Assembly (NCBI RefSeq): GCF_012910955.1
Contig: NZ_WTVQ01000007.1
Coordinates: 62,001 to 126,000 of the forward strand
DNA: 64,000 nucleotides
Source of the DNA: Aromatoleum diolicum
Lineage (GTDB): Bacteria; Pseudomonadota; Gammaproteobacteria; Burkholderiales; Rhodocyclaceae
Direction: 5' to 3'
In this document: positions 1 to 9,139 of the stretch, in pieces
How positions within the stretch are numbered: position 1 is the first letter of the stretch
Layout of the letters: each line of letters starts with the position of its first letter
Notes under the pieces: model-generated
Told to the model about the DNA's origin: nothing
The model's database searches: none
The model's input: only the letters and a program-made list of their open reading frames with translations
Position numbers and translations under genes: made by a program

Positions 1-45
1 ATGGGCGAAACCGTCCTGCCGCGCTGATCGCACGCCATATGCAAT
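1..45 (+). CDS. 3' end of a gene entering from the left (partial)
   Basis: A plus-strand gene probably ends here, because an intrinsic terminator follows at 50-77. Two frames are possible: one stops at TGA 25-27, the other at TAA 43-45. Too little coding sequence remains to identify the product or choose the frame. Confidence 0.3.
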
Positions 46-49
46 AAGC

Positions 50-77
50 AAAGGGCGACCTGCGGGTCGCCCTTTTT
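50..77. terminator. Rho-independent terminator, probably bidirectional
   Basis: Inverted repeat AAAGGGCGACC / GGTCGCCCTTT with a TGCG loop, followed on the plus strand by a run of five T. Read on the minus strand the stem is followed by a weaker TTTGCTT tract. It can therefore also end the ackA transcript, whose stop codon is 20 bp away. Confidence 0.85.
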
Positions 78-97
78 CATGCTCGCGCGATGTCGGC

Positions 98-1288
98 TCA
101 ATGCGCGTGTGCGAGCAGATCCACCGTGTAGCGCGCGATCATGCCTTCCTCGTTGGTCGGAATCACTGCGACGGCGACGCGGCTGTCCGGTGCGTCGATG
201 CGTGTGGCGTGGGCGGCATTGGCGCTGGCGTCGATGGTTACGCCGAGCCATGCCGACAGCTTTGCCACTTGTTCACGTACCGGCGCAGCGTGTTCGCCGA
301 TGCCGCCGGTGAACACCAGCGCGTCCAGTCCGCCCGCCGCAGCCGCCAGTGAGCCGATTTCGCGCGCGATGCGGTAGCAGAACAGGTCGACGGCCTCGCG
401 CGCTTCGCGGGCGTTCGAGGCGAGCAGGGTGCGCATGTCCTGGCTGATGCCGGACACGCCCAACAGTCCCGATTCCTTGTAGAGCAGGTTCGTCAGGGCC
501 TTTACGTCCATGCCCTTCTGCTCCATCAGGTACAGCATTACGCCAGGATCGAGGCTGCCGGTGCGGGTGCCCATCATCAGCCCTTCGACGGCGGTGAAGC
601 CCATCGTCGACGCCACGCTCTTGCCATCGCGCAACGCGCACATCGAGGCGCCGTTGCCGAGGTGGGCGATCAGCACCGCGCCGCGGGAGCGTTCGCCGAT
701 GACGTCCGGCAATTTGCGCGCGACGTAATCGTAGGACAGGCCATGGAAGCCGTAACGTTTGACGCCTTCGGCGCTGATCGCGCGCGGCAGCGCATAGGCT
801 TGGGCGAGGGCCGGCTGGCTGCGGTGGAAGGCGGTATCGAAGCAGCCGACCTGCGGGACGTCGGGCATCAACGTGGCGACCGCGCGCACTGCGCGCAGAT
901 TGTGCGGTTGGTGCAGCGGCGCGAGCGGGATGAAGCCGTCGAGGTCGCGCAGCACGAATTCGTTGAGCTGGACGGGGGCGCTGTAGAGTTCGCCGCCGTG
1001 CACGATGCGATGGCCGGCCGCGACGATGTCGAGGTTCGGGTTGTGGGCGCTTAACCAGCCGAACAGGTGGTTGAGAGCGTCGCGGTGTTGTTCGTTCTGG
1101 CTGCCGCTGGCCTTGACCGCTTCGTGATAGCGCTCGCCGTGCGCGTCCTTGGCGGAGAGCTGTGGCGTGGCGCCGATGCCCTCGATCTGACCCGACAGCG
1201 CCGGGCTGCCGGCCAGCTCGGGCTCGGTGGGGAACAGCGCGAACTTCAGGCTGCTGGAACCGGCGTTGATGACGAGTACGGCTTTCAT
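98..1288 (-). CDS. ackA: Acetate kinase
   Basis: Cytoplasmic enzyme that interconverts acetyl phosphate + ADP and acetate + ATP. The 396-aa product has the usual family length. It carries the ASKHA-type landmarks INAGSSSLKF at residues 6-15, GHRIVHGG, FDTAFH, GFHGLSYDYV, the HLGNGAS phosphate loop and TGGIGEH near the C-terminus. The ATG overlaps the stop of the upstream Pta-type gene by four bases (ATGA), so the two are translationally coupled and form a Pta-AckA pair. A long open frame continues upstream of this ATG, but it only reads through the pta gene in another frame. Confidence 0.97.
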   Translation of the reverse strand: MKAVLVINAGSSSLKFALFPTEPELAGSPALSGQIEGIGATPQLSAKDAHGERYHEAVKASGSQNEQHRDALNHLFGWLSAHNPNLDIVAAGHRIVHGGELYSAPVQLNEFVLRDLDGFIPLAPLHQPHNLRAVRAVATLMPDVPQVGCFDTAFHRSQPALAQAYALPRAISAEGVKRYGFHGLSYDYVARKLPDVIGERSRGAVLIAHLGNGASMCALRDGKSVASTMGFTAVEGLMMGTRTGSLDPGVMLYLMEQKGMDVKALTNLLYKESGLLGVSGISQDMRTLLASNAREAREAVDLFCYRIAREIGSLAAAAGGLDALVFTGGIGEHAAPVREQVAKLSAWLGVTIDASANAAHATRIDAPDSRVAVAVIPTNEEGMIARYTVDLLAHAH

Positions 1289-2697
1289 AGAAGCTTGGCC
1301 TCTCGCTTCTTGTGCGCCATCAGCTGGGCGATGGCACACGAGGCGGCGCGGGTTTCCGCGGTGTCGGCGCGGCTGGTGAGCACGATGGGCACGCGGGCGC
1401 CGAGCACGACGCCGGCCATCAGCGCGTTGGCGAGGTATTCGAGCTGCTTGGCGACCATGTTGCCGGACTCGAGGTCCGGTACGACGAGGATGTCGGCGTT
1501 GCCGGCGACCAGCGAGCGGATCCCCTTGGTCTTGGCGGCGACCAGCGACACGGCATTGTCGAACGCCAGCGGGCCGTCGAGCAGGCCGCCCGTGATCTGG
1601 CGACGGTCGGCCATCTTGCACAGCGCCGCGGCGTCGATCGTCGAGCGGATCTTGGAGGTGACGGTTTCGACTGCCGACAAGATCGCGACCTTCGGCTCGG
1701 CCAGCCCCAGTACGTGGGCGAGGTCGATGGCGTTCTGGATGATATCGACCTTGTCCTCGAGCGTCGGCTCGATGTTGATCGCGGCATCGGTGATCATCAA
1801 CGGGTGCGGGTAGGTCGGCACGTCGGCGAGGAAGACGTGGCTGATGCGGCGCGCGGTGCGCAGGCCGCCGACTTTGGAGATGACGGCGCTCATCAGTTCG
1901 TCGGTGTGCAGCGAGCCCTTCATCAGTGCTTCGACGACGCCGTCGCGTGCCAGCGCCACGGCGGTTTCGGCCGAGGCGTGGCTGTGGTCGACGTCGATGA
2001 TCCGGATGCCGTGCAAATCGAGGCCTTCCTGCTCGGCGACGGCGCGGATCTTGGCTTCCGGCCCGACCAGCACCGGGATGATGAGTCCGGCTTCGGCGGC
2101 CTGGATCGGGCCGCGCAGCGATTCGGGGTCGCACGGGTGGGCAACCGCCATGGGGATCGGCGCCTTGCCGGCGGTGATCGACAGCAGGTGGCCGTAGCGC
2201 AGTTCGCGATCGGAAATGGTGACTTCCGGCAGATTCATGCGCAGGCGCTTGATCTTCTCGGTCGGCGCCTGGACTTCGGCAATGCCGTCGATGACCTTGA
2301 GGCCATCCTGGTTAACGGCCAGGCAGTCAAACAGGATGTGGTGGTTGTGCTCGAATTTCTCGCGGCAGGTGACGCTGATCGTCAGCGTGTCGCCGATCGT
2401 GATCGGGCGATGGAAGTTCAGCCCCTGGGAGACATAGACGGTGCCGGGGCCGGGGAATTCGGTGCCGAGTACGGTCGAGATCAGCGTGCTGCCCCACATG
2501 CTGTGTCCGACGACTTCGCGGAACTGGCTGGAGCGGGCGAATTCCGTATCGACGTGGGTCGGATTTACGTCGCCCGACATCACCGCGAAGAGGTGAATGT
2601 CGTCCGGCCGCAGCGTGCGGACCAACTGCGCGTGGTCGCCTACCTGGATCTCGTCGAATACGCGGTTCTGGATGAATTGGGTGCCAGCATGGTCCAT
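1285..2697 (-). CDS. Bifunctional MaoC-type enoyl-CoA hydratase / phosphate acetyl(butyryl)transferase
   Basis: A 470-aa fusion. Residues 1 to about 150 form a MaoC/hot-dog hydratase domain, with FAVMSGDVNPTHVD and GHSMWGSTLIS marking the hydratase region. Residues about 165 to 470 form a PTA/PTB phosphotransacylase domain. The second half should make acetyl-P (or butyryl-P) from the acyl-CoA and phosphate and feed AckA, which overlaps downstream. The hydratase half suggests a link to 3-hydroxyacyl-CoA or crotonyl-CoA metabolism; that link is inferred. The start chosen is ATG at 2697. A TTG nine codons upstream is open but has no ribosome-binding site. Confidence 0.9.
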   Translation of the reverse strand: MDHAGTQFIQNRVFDEIQVGDHAQLVRTLRPDDIHLFAVMSGDVNPTHVDTEFARSSQFREVVGHSMWGSTLISTVLGTEFPGPGTVYVSQGLNFHRPITIGDTLTISVTCREKFEHNHHILFDCLAVNQDGLKVIDGIAEVQAPTEKIKRLRMNLPEVTISDRELRYGHLLSITAGKAPIPMAVAHPCDPESLRGPIQAAEAGLIIPVLVGPEAKIRAVAEQEGLDLHGIRIIDVDHSHASAETAVALARDGVVEALMKGSLHTDELMSAVISKVGGLRTARRISHVFLADVPTYPHPLMITDAAINIEPTLEDKVDIIQNAIDLAHVLGLAEPKVAILSAVETVTSKIRSTIDAAALCKMADRRQITGGLLDGPLAFDNAVSLVAAKTKGIRSLVAGNADILVVPDLESGNMVAKQLEYLANALMAGVVLGARVPIVLTSRADTAETRAASCAIAQLMAHKKREAKLL

Positions 2698-2892
2698 GGT
2701 CAGTTTCGCCTGGTTGCGTTGCAAAATCCGTATTTTAGCTGCGGTTAAAAGGTTTTTCGCCTCCGGACGTTAAATCTTGTGTGCAGTGCATCAACCTCTG
2801 TCCGATCAGTGCGACATCGCATCGCGGGTCATCGGGAGGGCATGGAGGTGCGTGCTAAAATCGCCGCCGATTCGAAGCAAAACGGGGTTTTC

Positions 2893-4251
2893 ATGGAAGT
2901 CGTGATTCTGGCCGCTGGCCAGGGCAAGCGCATGCGTTCGGTACTGCCGAAAGTGTTGCAGCCGATTGCCGGGCAGCCGATGCTTGCGCACGTGATTGGT
3001 GCCGCGCGGGCGCTGGATGCGTCGCGCATCTGCGTAGTGTATGGACATGGTGGCGACGTGGTGCGGGAGCGCCTGCACGACGCCGAACTGCTGTGGGCGC
3101 GGCAGGAACCGCAGCTCGGCACCGGACATGCCGTGCAGCAGGCGCTGCCGCAGCTGTCGGACGGCCAGATGGCGCTGGTGCTGTATGGCGACGTGCCCCT
3201 GATCGGGGCGCCGACGCTGCGCCGCCTGCAGGCCGCGGCGGGGGCTGAGCGCCTGGCGCTGCTGACCGTCGAACTGCCGGACCCGACCGGTTATGGCCGC
3301 ATCCTGCGCGATGGCGCCGGCAAGGTCACGCGTATCGTCGAGGAAAAGGATGCCAGCCCGGAGCAGCGTCGCGTGCGCGAGGTGAATACCGGCATTCTCG
3401 TCGCGCCGGTCGCCCGGCTGCGCGACTGGCTGGGGCGCATCGGCAACGACAACGCGCAGGGCGAGTACTACCTGACCGACATCATCGGTCTGGCGGTTGC
3501 CGAGGGTGTCGACATCGTCACCGTGCAGCCCGACGCGGTGTGGGAGACGCTGGGGGTCAATAGCAAGCCGCAGCTCGCGGAGCTGGAACGCATCCACCAG
3601 GGAAACATCGCGCGGCGGCTGATGGATGAAGGTGTGACGCTGCTCGATCCGGCGCGCATCGATGTGCGCGGCGCACTGCTGTGCGGGCGCGATGTCGAGA
3701 TCGACGTCAATTGCGTGTTCGAAGGGCGCGTGGAGCTTGCCGACGATGTACGCATCGGCGCGAATTGCGTGATCCGCAATGCGCGCATCGGTGGCGGCAC
3801 CCGGTTGGCGCCGTTTTCGCATGTCGAAGACACCGTGACCGGACGCGAGTGCGTGATCGGTCCGTACGCGCGCACGCGGCCGGGCACGACGCTCGGCGAC
3901 GGCGTGCATCTGGGCAACTTCGTCGAGGTCAAGAACAGCGCGATTGCCGATCATTCGAAGGCGAACCATCTCGCCTATGTGGGTGACGCGGACGTGGGGC
4001 AGCGCGTGAATATCGGTGCCGGCACGATCACCTGCAATTACGACGGCGCCAACAAGTTTCGCACCGTGATCGAGGACGATGTGTTCATCGGATCCGACAC
4101 CCAGCTCGTCGCCCCGGTGCGCGTCGGGCGCGGCGCGACGCTCGGTGCCGGCACGACGCTTACCAAGGATGCCCCGCCGGAGCAGCTTACCGTGTCGCGG
4201 GCCAAGCAGATCACCATAGCCGGCTGGAAGCGGCCGGTGAAGAAGAAGTAA
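2893..4251 (+). CDS. glmU: Bifunctional UDP-N-acetylglucosamine pyrophosphorylase / glucosamine-1-phosphate N-acetyltransferase
   Basis: Makes UDP-GlcNAc for peptidoglycan and LPS in two steps: acetylation of GlcN-1-P, then uridylylation. The 452-aa product has the N-terminal nucleotidyltransferase signature [17 protein letters not shown] (residues about 6-22) and the conserved YGDVPL. From about residue 250 it has left-handed beta-helix hexapeptide repeats, with NHLAYVGD around residue 358 and the [11 protein letters not shown] segment of the acetyltransferase site. Translation starts at 2893, where the homology begins. It sits 15 bp upstream of glmS, so UDP-GlcNAc synthesis is organised as an operon. 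Confidence 0.97.
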   Translation: MEVVILAAGQGKRMRSVLPKVLQPIAGQPMLAHVIGAARALDASRICVVYGHGGDVVRERLHDAELLWARQEPQLGTGHAVQQALPQLSDGQMALVLYGDVPLIGAPTLRRLQAAAGAERLALLTVELPDPTGYGRILRDGAGKVTRIVEEKDASPEQRRVREVNTGILVAPVARLRDWLGRIGNDNAQGEYYLTDIIGLAVAEGVDIVTVQPDAVWETLGVNSKPQLAELERIHQGNIARRLMDEGVTLLDPARIDVRGALLCGRDVEIDVNCVFEGRVELADDVRIGANCVIRNARIGGGTRLAPFSHVEDTVTGRECVIGPYARTRPGTTLGDGVHLGNFVEVKNSAIADHSKANHLAYVGDADVGQRVNIGAGTITCNYDGANKFRTVIEDDVFIGSDTQLVAPVRVGRGATLGAGTTLTKDAPPEQLTVSRAKQITIAGWKRPVKKK

Positions 4252-4266
4252 GCCGGAGAAAACATC

Positions 4267-6093
4267 ATGTGCGGCATCGTCACAGCAGTTGCGAAGCGCA
4301 ACGTCGTCCCCGTCCTCCTCGAAGGCCTGCGCAAGCTCGAATACCGCGGCTATGACTCCGCGGGCCTCGCCGTGCTCAATGGCGGCCTGCAGCGCGTGCG
4401 CTCGACCGGTCGCGTCGCGGAACTCGCCGCGCTGGCCGATGCAAAGAAGCTCGACGCCGGCATCGGCATCGCGCACACGCGCTGGGCCACGCACGGGGTG
4501 CCGTCCGAGCGCAACGCCCACCCGCATGTCTCGGGGGGGCTCGCGGTGGTGCATAACGGCATCATCGAGAACTTCGAGGCGATCAAGGAGCGGCTCGTCG
4601 CGCGTGGTTACGTGTTCGAGTCCGAGACCGATACCGAGGCGATCGCGCATCTGATCCACAGCAAGCTCGCGACTCACCCCGACCTCTTCGAGGCCGTGCG
4701 TCTGGCGACCAGCGAACTCGTCGGCGCCTATGCGATCGGCGTGATTGGCGAGTCCGATCCGTCGCGTGCCGTCGTCTCGCGCCACGGTGCGCCGCTGCTT
4801 CTGGGCGTCGGCGAAGACGGCATGTATGCCGCATCGGACACTGCGGCGCTGCTGCAAGTCACGCGCAAGGTGATCTACCTCGAGGAAGGCGACGTCGCCG
4901 AGCTGCGTATCGATGGCTTCCGCATCGTGGGGCCGGACGGCACGGCGGTCGAGCGCGAGATGCATGTGTCGAGCCTGTCGGCCGATGCAGTCGAGCTTGG
5001 GCAGTACCGTCACTATATGCAGAAGGAAATTTTCGAGCAGCCGCAGGCGCTTGCGAACACGCTGGAGATCATCGCCGGCGGTGGATCGATCAATCCGCAG
5101 CTGTTCGGCAGCCAGGCTGCCGAGGTGCTCGGCGGTGTCGGCCGTGTGCTGGTGCTGGCTTGCGGCACCAGTTACCACGCCGGCCTGGTGGCTCGCTACT
5201 GGCTGGAAGCGGTCGCGAAGGTTCCGTGCACCGTCGAGATCGCCAGCGAATACCGCTACCGCGATTCGGTGCCGAATCCCGACACGCTGGTCGTCGTGAT
5301 CTCGCAGTCGGGCGAAACCGCCGACACGCTGGCGGCGTTGAAGCACGCGAAGCGTCTCGGCATGACGCGCACGCTGGCGATCTGCAACGTGCCCGAATCG
5401 GCGATCGTGCGCGAGACGGCGCTGCGCTTCATCACGCGTGCGGGCCCCGAGATCGGTGTCGCCTCGACCAAGGCGTTCACGACGCAGCTGGCGGCGCTGG
5501 CGCTGCTGACGCTGTCGCTCGCGAAGCTCGCGGGGCGCTTGAGCGAGGCGGACGAAGCGCGCTATCTGACCGCGCTGCGCCACCTTCCCGTCGCGGTGCA
5601 GAAAGTGCTCGAACTCGAGCCCGAGATCGAGCGCTGGGCGCAGCGCTTCGCCGGCAAGCAGCACGCGCTGTTCCTCGGCCGCGGCCAGCACTGGCCGATT
5701 GCGATGGAGGGCGCACTGAAGCTCAAGGAAATCTCCTACATCCACGCCGAAGCCTATGCCGCAGGCGAACTCAAGCACGGCCCGCTGGCGCTGGTGGACA
5801 AGGAGATGCCGGTGATCGCGGTGGCGCCCGCCGACGAGTTGCTGGAAAAGCTGAAATCCAACCTGCAGGAAGTGCGCGCGCGCGGTGGCGAGCTGTATGT
5901 GTTTGCCGATGCCGGCAGCGAAATCCCCGCCAGCGAGGGGGTGCACATCCTGCACATGCCGGAGCACTACGGCATGTTGTCGCCGGTACTGCACGTGGTG
6001 GCCCTGCAGTTGCTGTCGTACCACGCGGCGCTGGTGAAGGGCACGGACGTGGATAAGCCGCGGAATCTCGCCAAGAGCGTGACGGTGGAATGA
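4267..6093 (+). CDS. glmS: Glutamine--fructose-6-phosphate aminotransferase (isomerizing)
   Basis: Converts fructose-6-P and glutamine to glucosamine-6-P, the first committed step of the hexosamine pathway. The 608-aa protein is full length. Cys2, the nucleophile of the glutaminase domain, follows the initiator Met (MCGIV), with [10 protein letters not shown] and HTRWATHG following. Two SIS sugar-isomerase domains make up the rest, with [10 protein letters not shown], the STKAFTTQL segment and the C-terminal KSVTVE. GGAG lies 8 bp before the ATG. No glmS ribozyme-like leader fits in the 15-bp gap to glmU. Confidence 0.97.
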   Translation: MCGIVTAVAKRNVVPVLLEGLRKLEYRGYDSAGLAVLNGGLQRVRSTGRVAELAALADAKKLDAGIGIAHTRWATHGVPSERNAHPHVSGGLAVVHNGIIENFEAIKERLVARGYVFESETDTEAIAHLIHSKLATHPDLFEAVRLATSELVGAYAIGVIGESDPSRAVVSRHGAPLLLGVGEDGMYAASDTAALLQVTRKVIYLEEGDVAELRIDGFRIVGPDGTAVEREMHVSSLSADAVELGQYRHYMQKEIFEQPQALANTLEIIAGGGSINPQLFGSQAAEVLGGVGRVLVLACGTSYHAGLVARYWLEAVAKVPCTVEIASEYRYRDSVPNPDTLVVVISQSGETADTLAALKHAKRLGMTRTLAICNVPESAIVRETALRFITRAGPEIGVASTKAFTTQLAALALLTLSLAKLAGRLSEADEARYLTALRHLPVAVQKVLELEPEIERWAQRFAGKQHALFLGRGQHWPIAMEGALKLKEISYIHAEAYAAGELKHGPLALVDKEMPVIAVAPADELLEKLKSNLQEVRARGGELYVFADAGSEIPASEGVHILHMPEHYGMLSPVLHVVALQLLSYHAALVKGTDVDKPRNLAKSVTVE

Positions 6094-6181
6094 TCGGCGG
6101 TCGTTGAATTTTTCGTCGTCGTTGTTCCCGACAATTACAGTCGAAACTCGCCATTAAAGTCGAAAACTGGATCTCTTCATG

Positions 6182-6208
6182 AAAACGCCCGACTTGTCGG
6201 GCGTTTTT
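6182..6208 (+). terminator. Rho-independent terminator of glmUS
   Basis: Perfect stem AAAACGCCCGAC / GTCGGGCGTTTT with a TT loop and a T tract, 89 bp after the glmS stop. It is nearly symmetric, so it could also act on the minus strand. Confidence 0.9.
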
Positions 6209-6332
6209 GCTGACGGCCAGCCTTCACGGAACGAGCGGCAGCGATGCTGTGTACAGCTGTAGTTCGATTCGAGACCAGCCTGAATGGCAGCGCTCACTTG
6301 CCATCGAACTAGCCCTTCCGACTCAGAACGGC

Positions 6333-6441
6333 TCATTCGCGTCGCCGTCGCCTCGAACCCATGCTCGACAAACATCGCCTCGGCCGCATCAAGGATGTGG
6401 TCGCGGGTTTCGGGGCCAAGCTGACGAGTGGCGGGATCGCG
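6333..6441 (-). pseudogene. Remnant of a TetR-family regulator (N-terminal helix-turn-helix start only)
   Basis: Read on the minus strand, this frame encodes RDPATRQLGPETRDHILDAA followed by EAMFVEHGFEATATRM. This is the characteristic first helix of TetR-family DNA-binding domains. An in-frame TAG lies directly upstream (6442-6444) and no start codon is present. The homology stops before the recognition helix; the frame continues as unrelated sequence into the glmS terminator. It is read as a decayed fragment, not a working gene. The 455-bp gap between glmS and the next gene otherwise holds only the terminator. Confidence 0.65.
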
Positions 6442-6547
6442 CTAGAATGGCGGGAACGTTTGCCTATGTTGAATCATAGGTCTGAAGTGGCCGGCTTTCC
6501 TTGCGGCGGCCGCATCAGGAGATCGAGCGACGAAGCGGGAGCAGGCA

Positions 6548-7057
6548 ATGGCGACAAGACATGCAGCAGGATGGGCGGCTTTCGTCGGTATGATCGGCTT
6601 CGCCCTCAGCGATACGTTTGCGGCCGACGCTGCGGCCGCCGGGCTGAGCGACGCCGACACCCGCGCCATCTTCAAGGCGGCCGGAGCGGTGCCACGCAAA
6701 GGGGGCTGGGTGATATGCACGGACGACCCCAACGCGTCCGGCGCCACGATCGACAGCGTGCGCGATCTGAACGGCGACGGGCTTCCTGAGGTGGTGCTGA
6801 TGGAAGGCGGCACCTATTGCTACGGCCACGCGGGAATGGGCTTCCAGCTATTGAGCAAGCAGTCCGGCGGCGGGTGGAAGGTGATGGCGAAAGATAGCGG
6901 CATCCCCGACTTCCTCAAGAGCGTCGGAGCGAATGGCTGGCCCGACATTTCTGTCGGCGGCCCGGGCTTCTGCTTTCCGGTGCTGCGCTGGAATGGCAAA
7001 CAATACGCGCATCATCGCTTCGAATACGAAGGCAAGCGCTGCAAACCGCCGCGGTAG
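6548..7057 (+). CDS. Small secreted hypothetical protein with a Ca-binding-like DxNxDG motif
   Basis: Encodes 169 aa. Residues 1 to about 26 form a signal peptide (basic start, hydrophobic core, cleavage near TFAADA), so the protein should be periplasmic or secreted. DLNGDGLPEVVL near residues 73-84 resembles the calcium loop of EF-hand, dockerin or FG-GAP/VCBS repeats. Four cysteines (in VICTDD, TYCYGH, GFCFP and KRCKP) could form disulfides. No enzyme family is recognised. No partner gene is adjacent: a TetR remnant lies upstream and a gene-free stretch downstream. Confidence 0.7.
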   Translation: MATRHAAGWAAFVGMIGFALSDTFAADAAAAGLSDADTRAIFKAAGAVPRKGGWVICTDDPNASGATIDSVRDLNGDGLPEVVLMEGGTYCYGHAGMGFQLLSKQSGGGWKVMAKDSGIPDFLKSVGANGWPDISVGGPGFCFPVLRWNGKQYAHHRFEYEGKRCKPPR

Positions 7058-7720
7058 CGACGGCCAACCGCCCAGCCGCGTCAGGCCTTGCCGGCCGCGC
7101 ACAGGCGGGCGCTGGCCGGGAAGTGATCCAAGGGGTAGCGCCCGGAATGCACTGAGGAACATCTGACTCCTCGCGAACGTGGTGGCGCTGAATCCCCTGA
7201 AAGTGTGGCTGCTGCATGTCGGTACTGCAAATCCAGACGCCCACGGAGGAAGCAACCAATGCCCCCGAGCAGTATCGTCAATACGTAGCCGCTCGGATAA
7301 GAGAAGGGGGGGATAGCATCTGTTGCATTGACGATAACTTTAGCAGGACGGCACCGGACCGTAAGCGGGAAGTCCCTGTTCGGCCACTGCTGCCGCTGGG
7401 ACCACAAGTGACGAACGTCCCGACTGGGCCAAGGCCGCCGTTCCTTGCGCCTTCAACAGACGACAGCTCCGCCCGACGACCCGTCCTCGGCCTTATGGAA
7501 AGCTTTCCATAAGGCCGAGGACGAGGCGGCCAGCCTGAAGAAGCGACTGGCAGCCTGAAGAGCAGAAAGCCGACTTCGACCTTGCAAGCCTCATCAGGCA
7601 GGTTAGGGGCGGCAGTGTGAATTCGAACAGAACGAAATCGGCCGTTCAGCAAAGCCCCGGAATCGGGGCAGGCCAGTGTGAGCAATAGTTCATTGACGAC
7701 AGCATGCGGGAGCGACAAAG
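7058..7720. other. 663-bp stretch without a recognisable gene
   Basis: Short open frames occur on both strands, but none has a ribosome-binding site, family similarity or sustained coding character. The stretch holds the 42-bp palindrome at 7482-7523. Just after it AGCCTGAAGA occurs twice (about 7533-7542 and 7552-7561). A frame running through the right arm reads KAEDEAASLKKRLAA then a stop, which could be the tail of a lost coiled-coil gene. It looks like decayed or insertion-scarred DNA. Confidence 0.5.
7482..7523. repeat. Perfect 42-bp palindrome
   Basis: The 21-bp left arm (7482-7502) is the exact reverse complement of the right arm (7503-7523), with no spacer. The centre reads GGAAAGCTTTCC. 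There is no T run after it, so it is not an ordinary terminator. Confidence 0.9.
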
Positions 7721-8377
7721 ATGGCAGACATGAAAGCCTCCATCGACCCCGCGATACATCTGCTGCACGAAGCGCACCACGCCACGCTGGCGACGCACTC
7801 GACGCAGCTCGCGGGCTATCCTTATGCAACCGCCCTGCCTTGCGTCGGCGATGAGGCGCACCGGCCGCTGTTCTGCATCAGCGCGCTGGCCGAGCACACG
7901 AAGAATCTCCTTGCCGATCCGCGCGCAAGTCTGTCCGTTGTGGGGGGCGAGAACGGCAACGTCCAGGCCGCGCCGCGCCTGACCCTGCTGGGCGACGCTG
8001 AGCGCTTCGATCCGGGCCCGGAGGTCGTTGCGCGCTATCTGCGTTACCAGCCGGACGCGAAGCAGTACCTCGAACTCGATTTCATGTTCTTCCGCTTCCG
8101 GCCGAAGCGTGTCCGGTTCATCGGCGGGCTGGGGCGCATGGGCTGGATCGAGGGCGCGCAGTGGGACGCGGTGCCCGTCCTCGCGCCGCAGGACGAGGCG
8201 GTGGCGCTAAAGCGCGTCGCCGTCAATCTGCCGGCCGGCCTGCATCTGCTCGGGCTGGACTGCTTCGGCATCGATTACGAAGCGAACGGCCGCCGCGCGC
8301 GCCAGCGCTTTCCCGAGCCGATGACCCCCGAGAGCCTCGCGGGGGGCCTTCCGCGGATCGTTGCCGGCCTGCGCTAA
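7721..8377 (+). CDS. Pyridoxamine 5'-phosphate oxidase-like FMN-binding protein (HugZ/PPOX family)
   Basis: A 218-aa cytoplasmic protein with a split-barrel flavin domain in the N-terminal two thirds: LATHSTQLAGYPYATALPC, then LFCISALAEHTKNLLADPRA and ASLSVV, a pattern shared by HugZ-type heme-utilisation proteins and other PPOX flavoproteins. The C-terminal part contains GLDCFGIDYEANGRRARQRF, the usual end of this group (DUF2470-like, here short). Function could be heme handling or general flavin-dependent reduction; the sequence does not decide. It is preceded by the gene-free stretch and followed by a YbjQ remnant. Confidence 0.8.
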   Translation: MADMKASIDPAIHLLHEAHHATLATHSTQLAGYPYATALPCVGDEAHRPLFCISALAEHTKNLLADPRASLSVVGGENGNVQAAPRLTLLGDAERFDPGPEVVARYLRYQPDAKQYLELDFMFFRFRPKRVRFIGGLGRMGWIEGAQWDAVPVLAPQDEAVALKRVAVNLPAGLHLLGLDCFGIDYEANGRRARQRFPEPMTPESLAGGLPRIVAGLR

Positions 8378-8381
8378 AGGC

Positions 8382-8435
8382 CTACCCTTGCATAACCACG
8401 GTGCCGCTGACCGCGGCCATCAGCATCCCGTTGGT
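8382..8435 (-). pseudogene. C-terminal remnant of a YbjQ/DUF74 (UPF0145) gene
   Basis: The minus strand encodes TNGMLMAAVSGTVVMQG then a stop. The intact ybjQ-like gene in this window (15288-15608) ends [17 protein letters not shown], so 12 of these 17 residues match and the endings are collinear. Upstream of the fragment the frame loses similarity. It is a fossil of a second copy, separated by about 7 kb from the intact one. Confidence 0.65.
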
Positions 8436-8448
8436 TTGCCGCGAAAGT

Positions 8449-8955
8449 CTAGCAATCAGGCTGACGGAAGTCGTCCTCGAGCCACGCGTTCGCGCTGGCC
8501 GCAGTCAGTTTGAACCCCGCGTCCACGCGCACCCGGGCCAGTTCTTCGCCGGCAGCATCGTAGGCCCCCAGTAGCGCATGGGGTTCGTATTCGTCGGCGA
8601 CGATGTCGAGCGTGACGATGATCGGGCCCGACTCGGTGCTTACGCTGAGCTTCTTGTGGAGCATCGCATGCAGCTGTTGCTCGTGGCGGCGCAGGACTTC
8701 CGAGGCGGTCTTGACCAGGGTGTTGAACGCAGAGGAGTCGAGGGGCTTGGGGTTCTTCTTGTCGCGCCCCATCGTCCAGGGGCCGACCAGGGCAGGCTCG
8801 GGTTCGCCCTCCTTGATCATTTCGACAGCCCAACCCTCGTCGTCGATGTTCTTGATGACGCGAGCGGTCCAGCCGTCGTCGCGCCACAATCGCGCCTCTT
8901 TCACAGGGGCGGAGTCGCCGGCCTCCAGGGCCTCGTCGGTTTCAATTGTGCTCAT
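8449..8955 (-). CDS. Conserved hypothetical protein, acidic
   Basis: A 168-aa soluble protein rich in Asp/Glu, without signal peptide or membrane segments. The N-terminal part, ARLWRDDGWTARVIKNIDDE, suggests a small beta-domain. The centre (SSAFNTLVKTASEVLRRHEQ) is predicted helical, and VTLDIVADEYEPHALLGAYD looks like a strand pair. No family is recognised. It is a single gene, convergent with the PPOX-like gene and divergent from ycaO. Confidence 0.65.
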   Translation of the reverse strand: MSTIETDEALEAGDSAPVKEARLWRDDGWTARVIKNIDDEGWAVEMIKEGEPEPALVGPWTMGRDKKNPKPLDSSAFNTLVKTASEVLRRHEQQLHAMLHKKLSVSTESGPIIVTLDIVADEYEPHALLGAYDAAGEELARVRVDAGFKLTAASANAWLEDDFRQPDC

Positions 8956-9139
8956 GGGCGAATCTTACTTGCTGGCAAGTGGCTGCGGGGCGCCGCAGGG
9001 GGCGCGTGACGCCAGCTTTGCGGCGGTGCGGTCGATCCGGGCGCGCCCGTTGCGGCGAACAAAGGGGCGACGTGTCATGGGAAGGGTGTACCATGGTGGG
9101 TTAATTCTTGTTTTTACGCAGCATCAGCGGAACGTATTC

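Noticed and set aside
1289-2134. Open frame continuing upstream of ackA for over 280 codons
   Set aside because: It reads the MaoC-Pta gene in another frame; the composition is Arg-rich and of no family, and the AckA homology begins at the ATG at 1288.
2698-2724. TTG start for the MaoC-Pta fusion nine codons upstream
   Set aside because: No ribosome-binding site before it, and the extra residues are not typical of MaoC N-termini.
2806-6024. 1072-codon open frame antisense to glmU-glmS
   Set aside because: A typical antisense shadow in high-GC codon usage; Arg/His-rich without domains, while both plus-strand genes are unmistakable.
7278-7829. 183-codon minus-strand open frame across the palindrome region
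   Set aside because: No ribosome-binding site, no family, and it overlaps the start of the PPOX-like gene in antisense.
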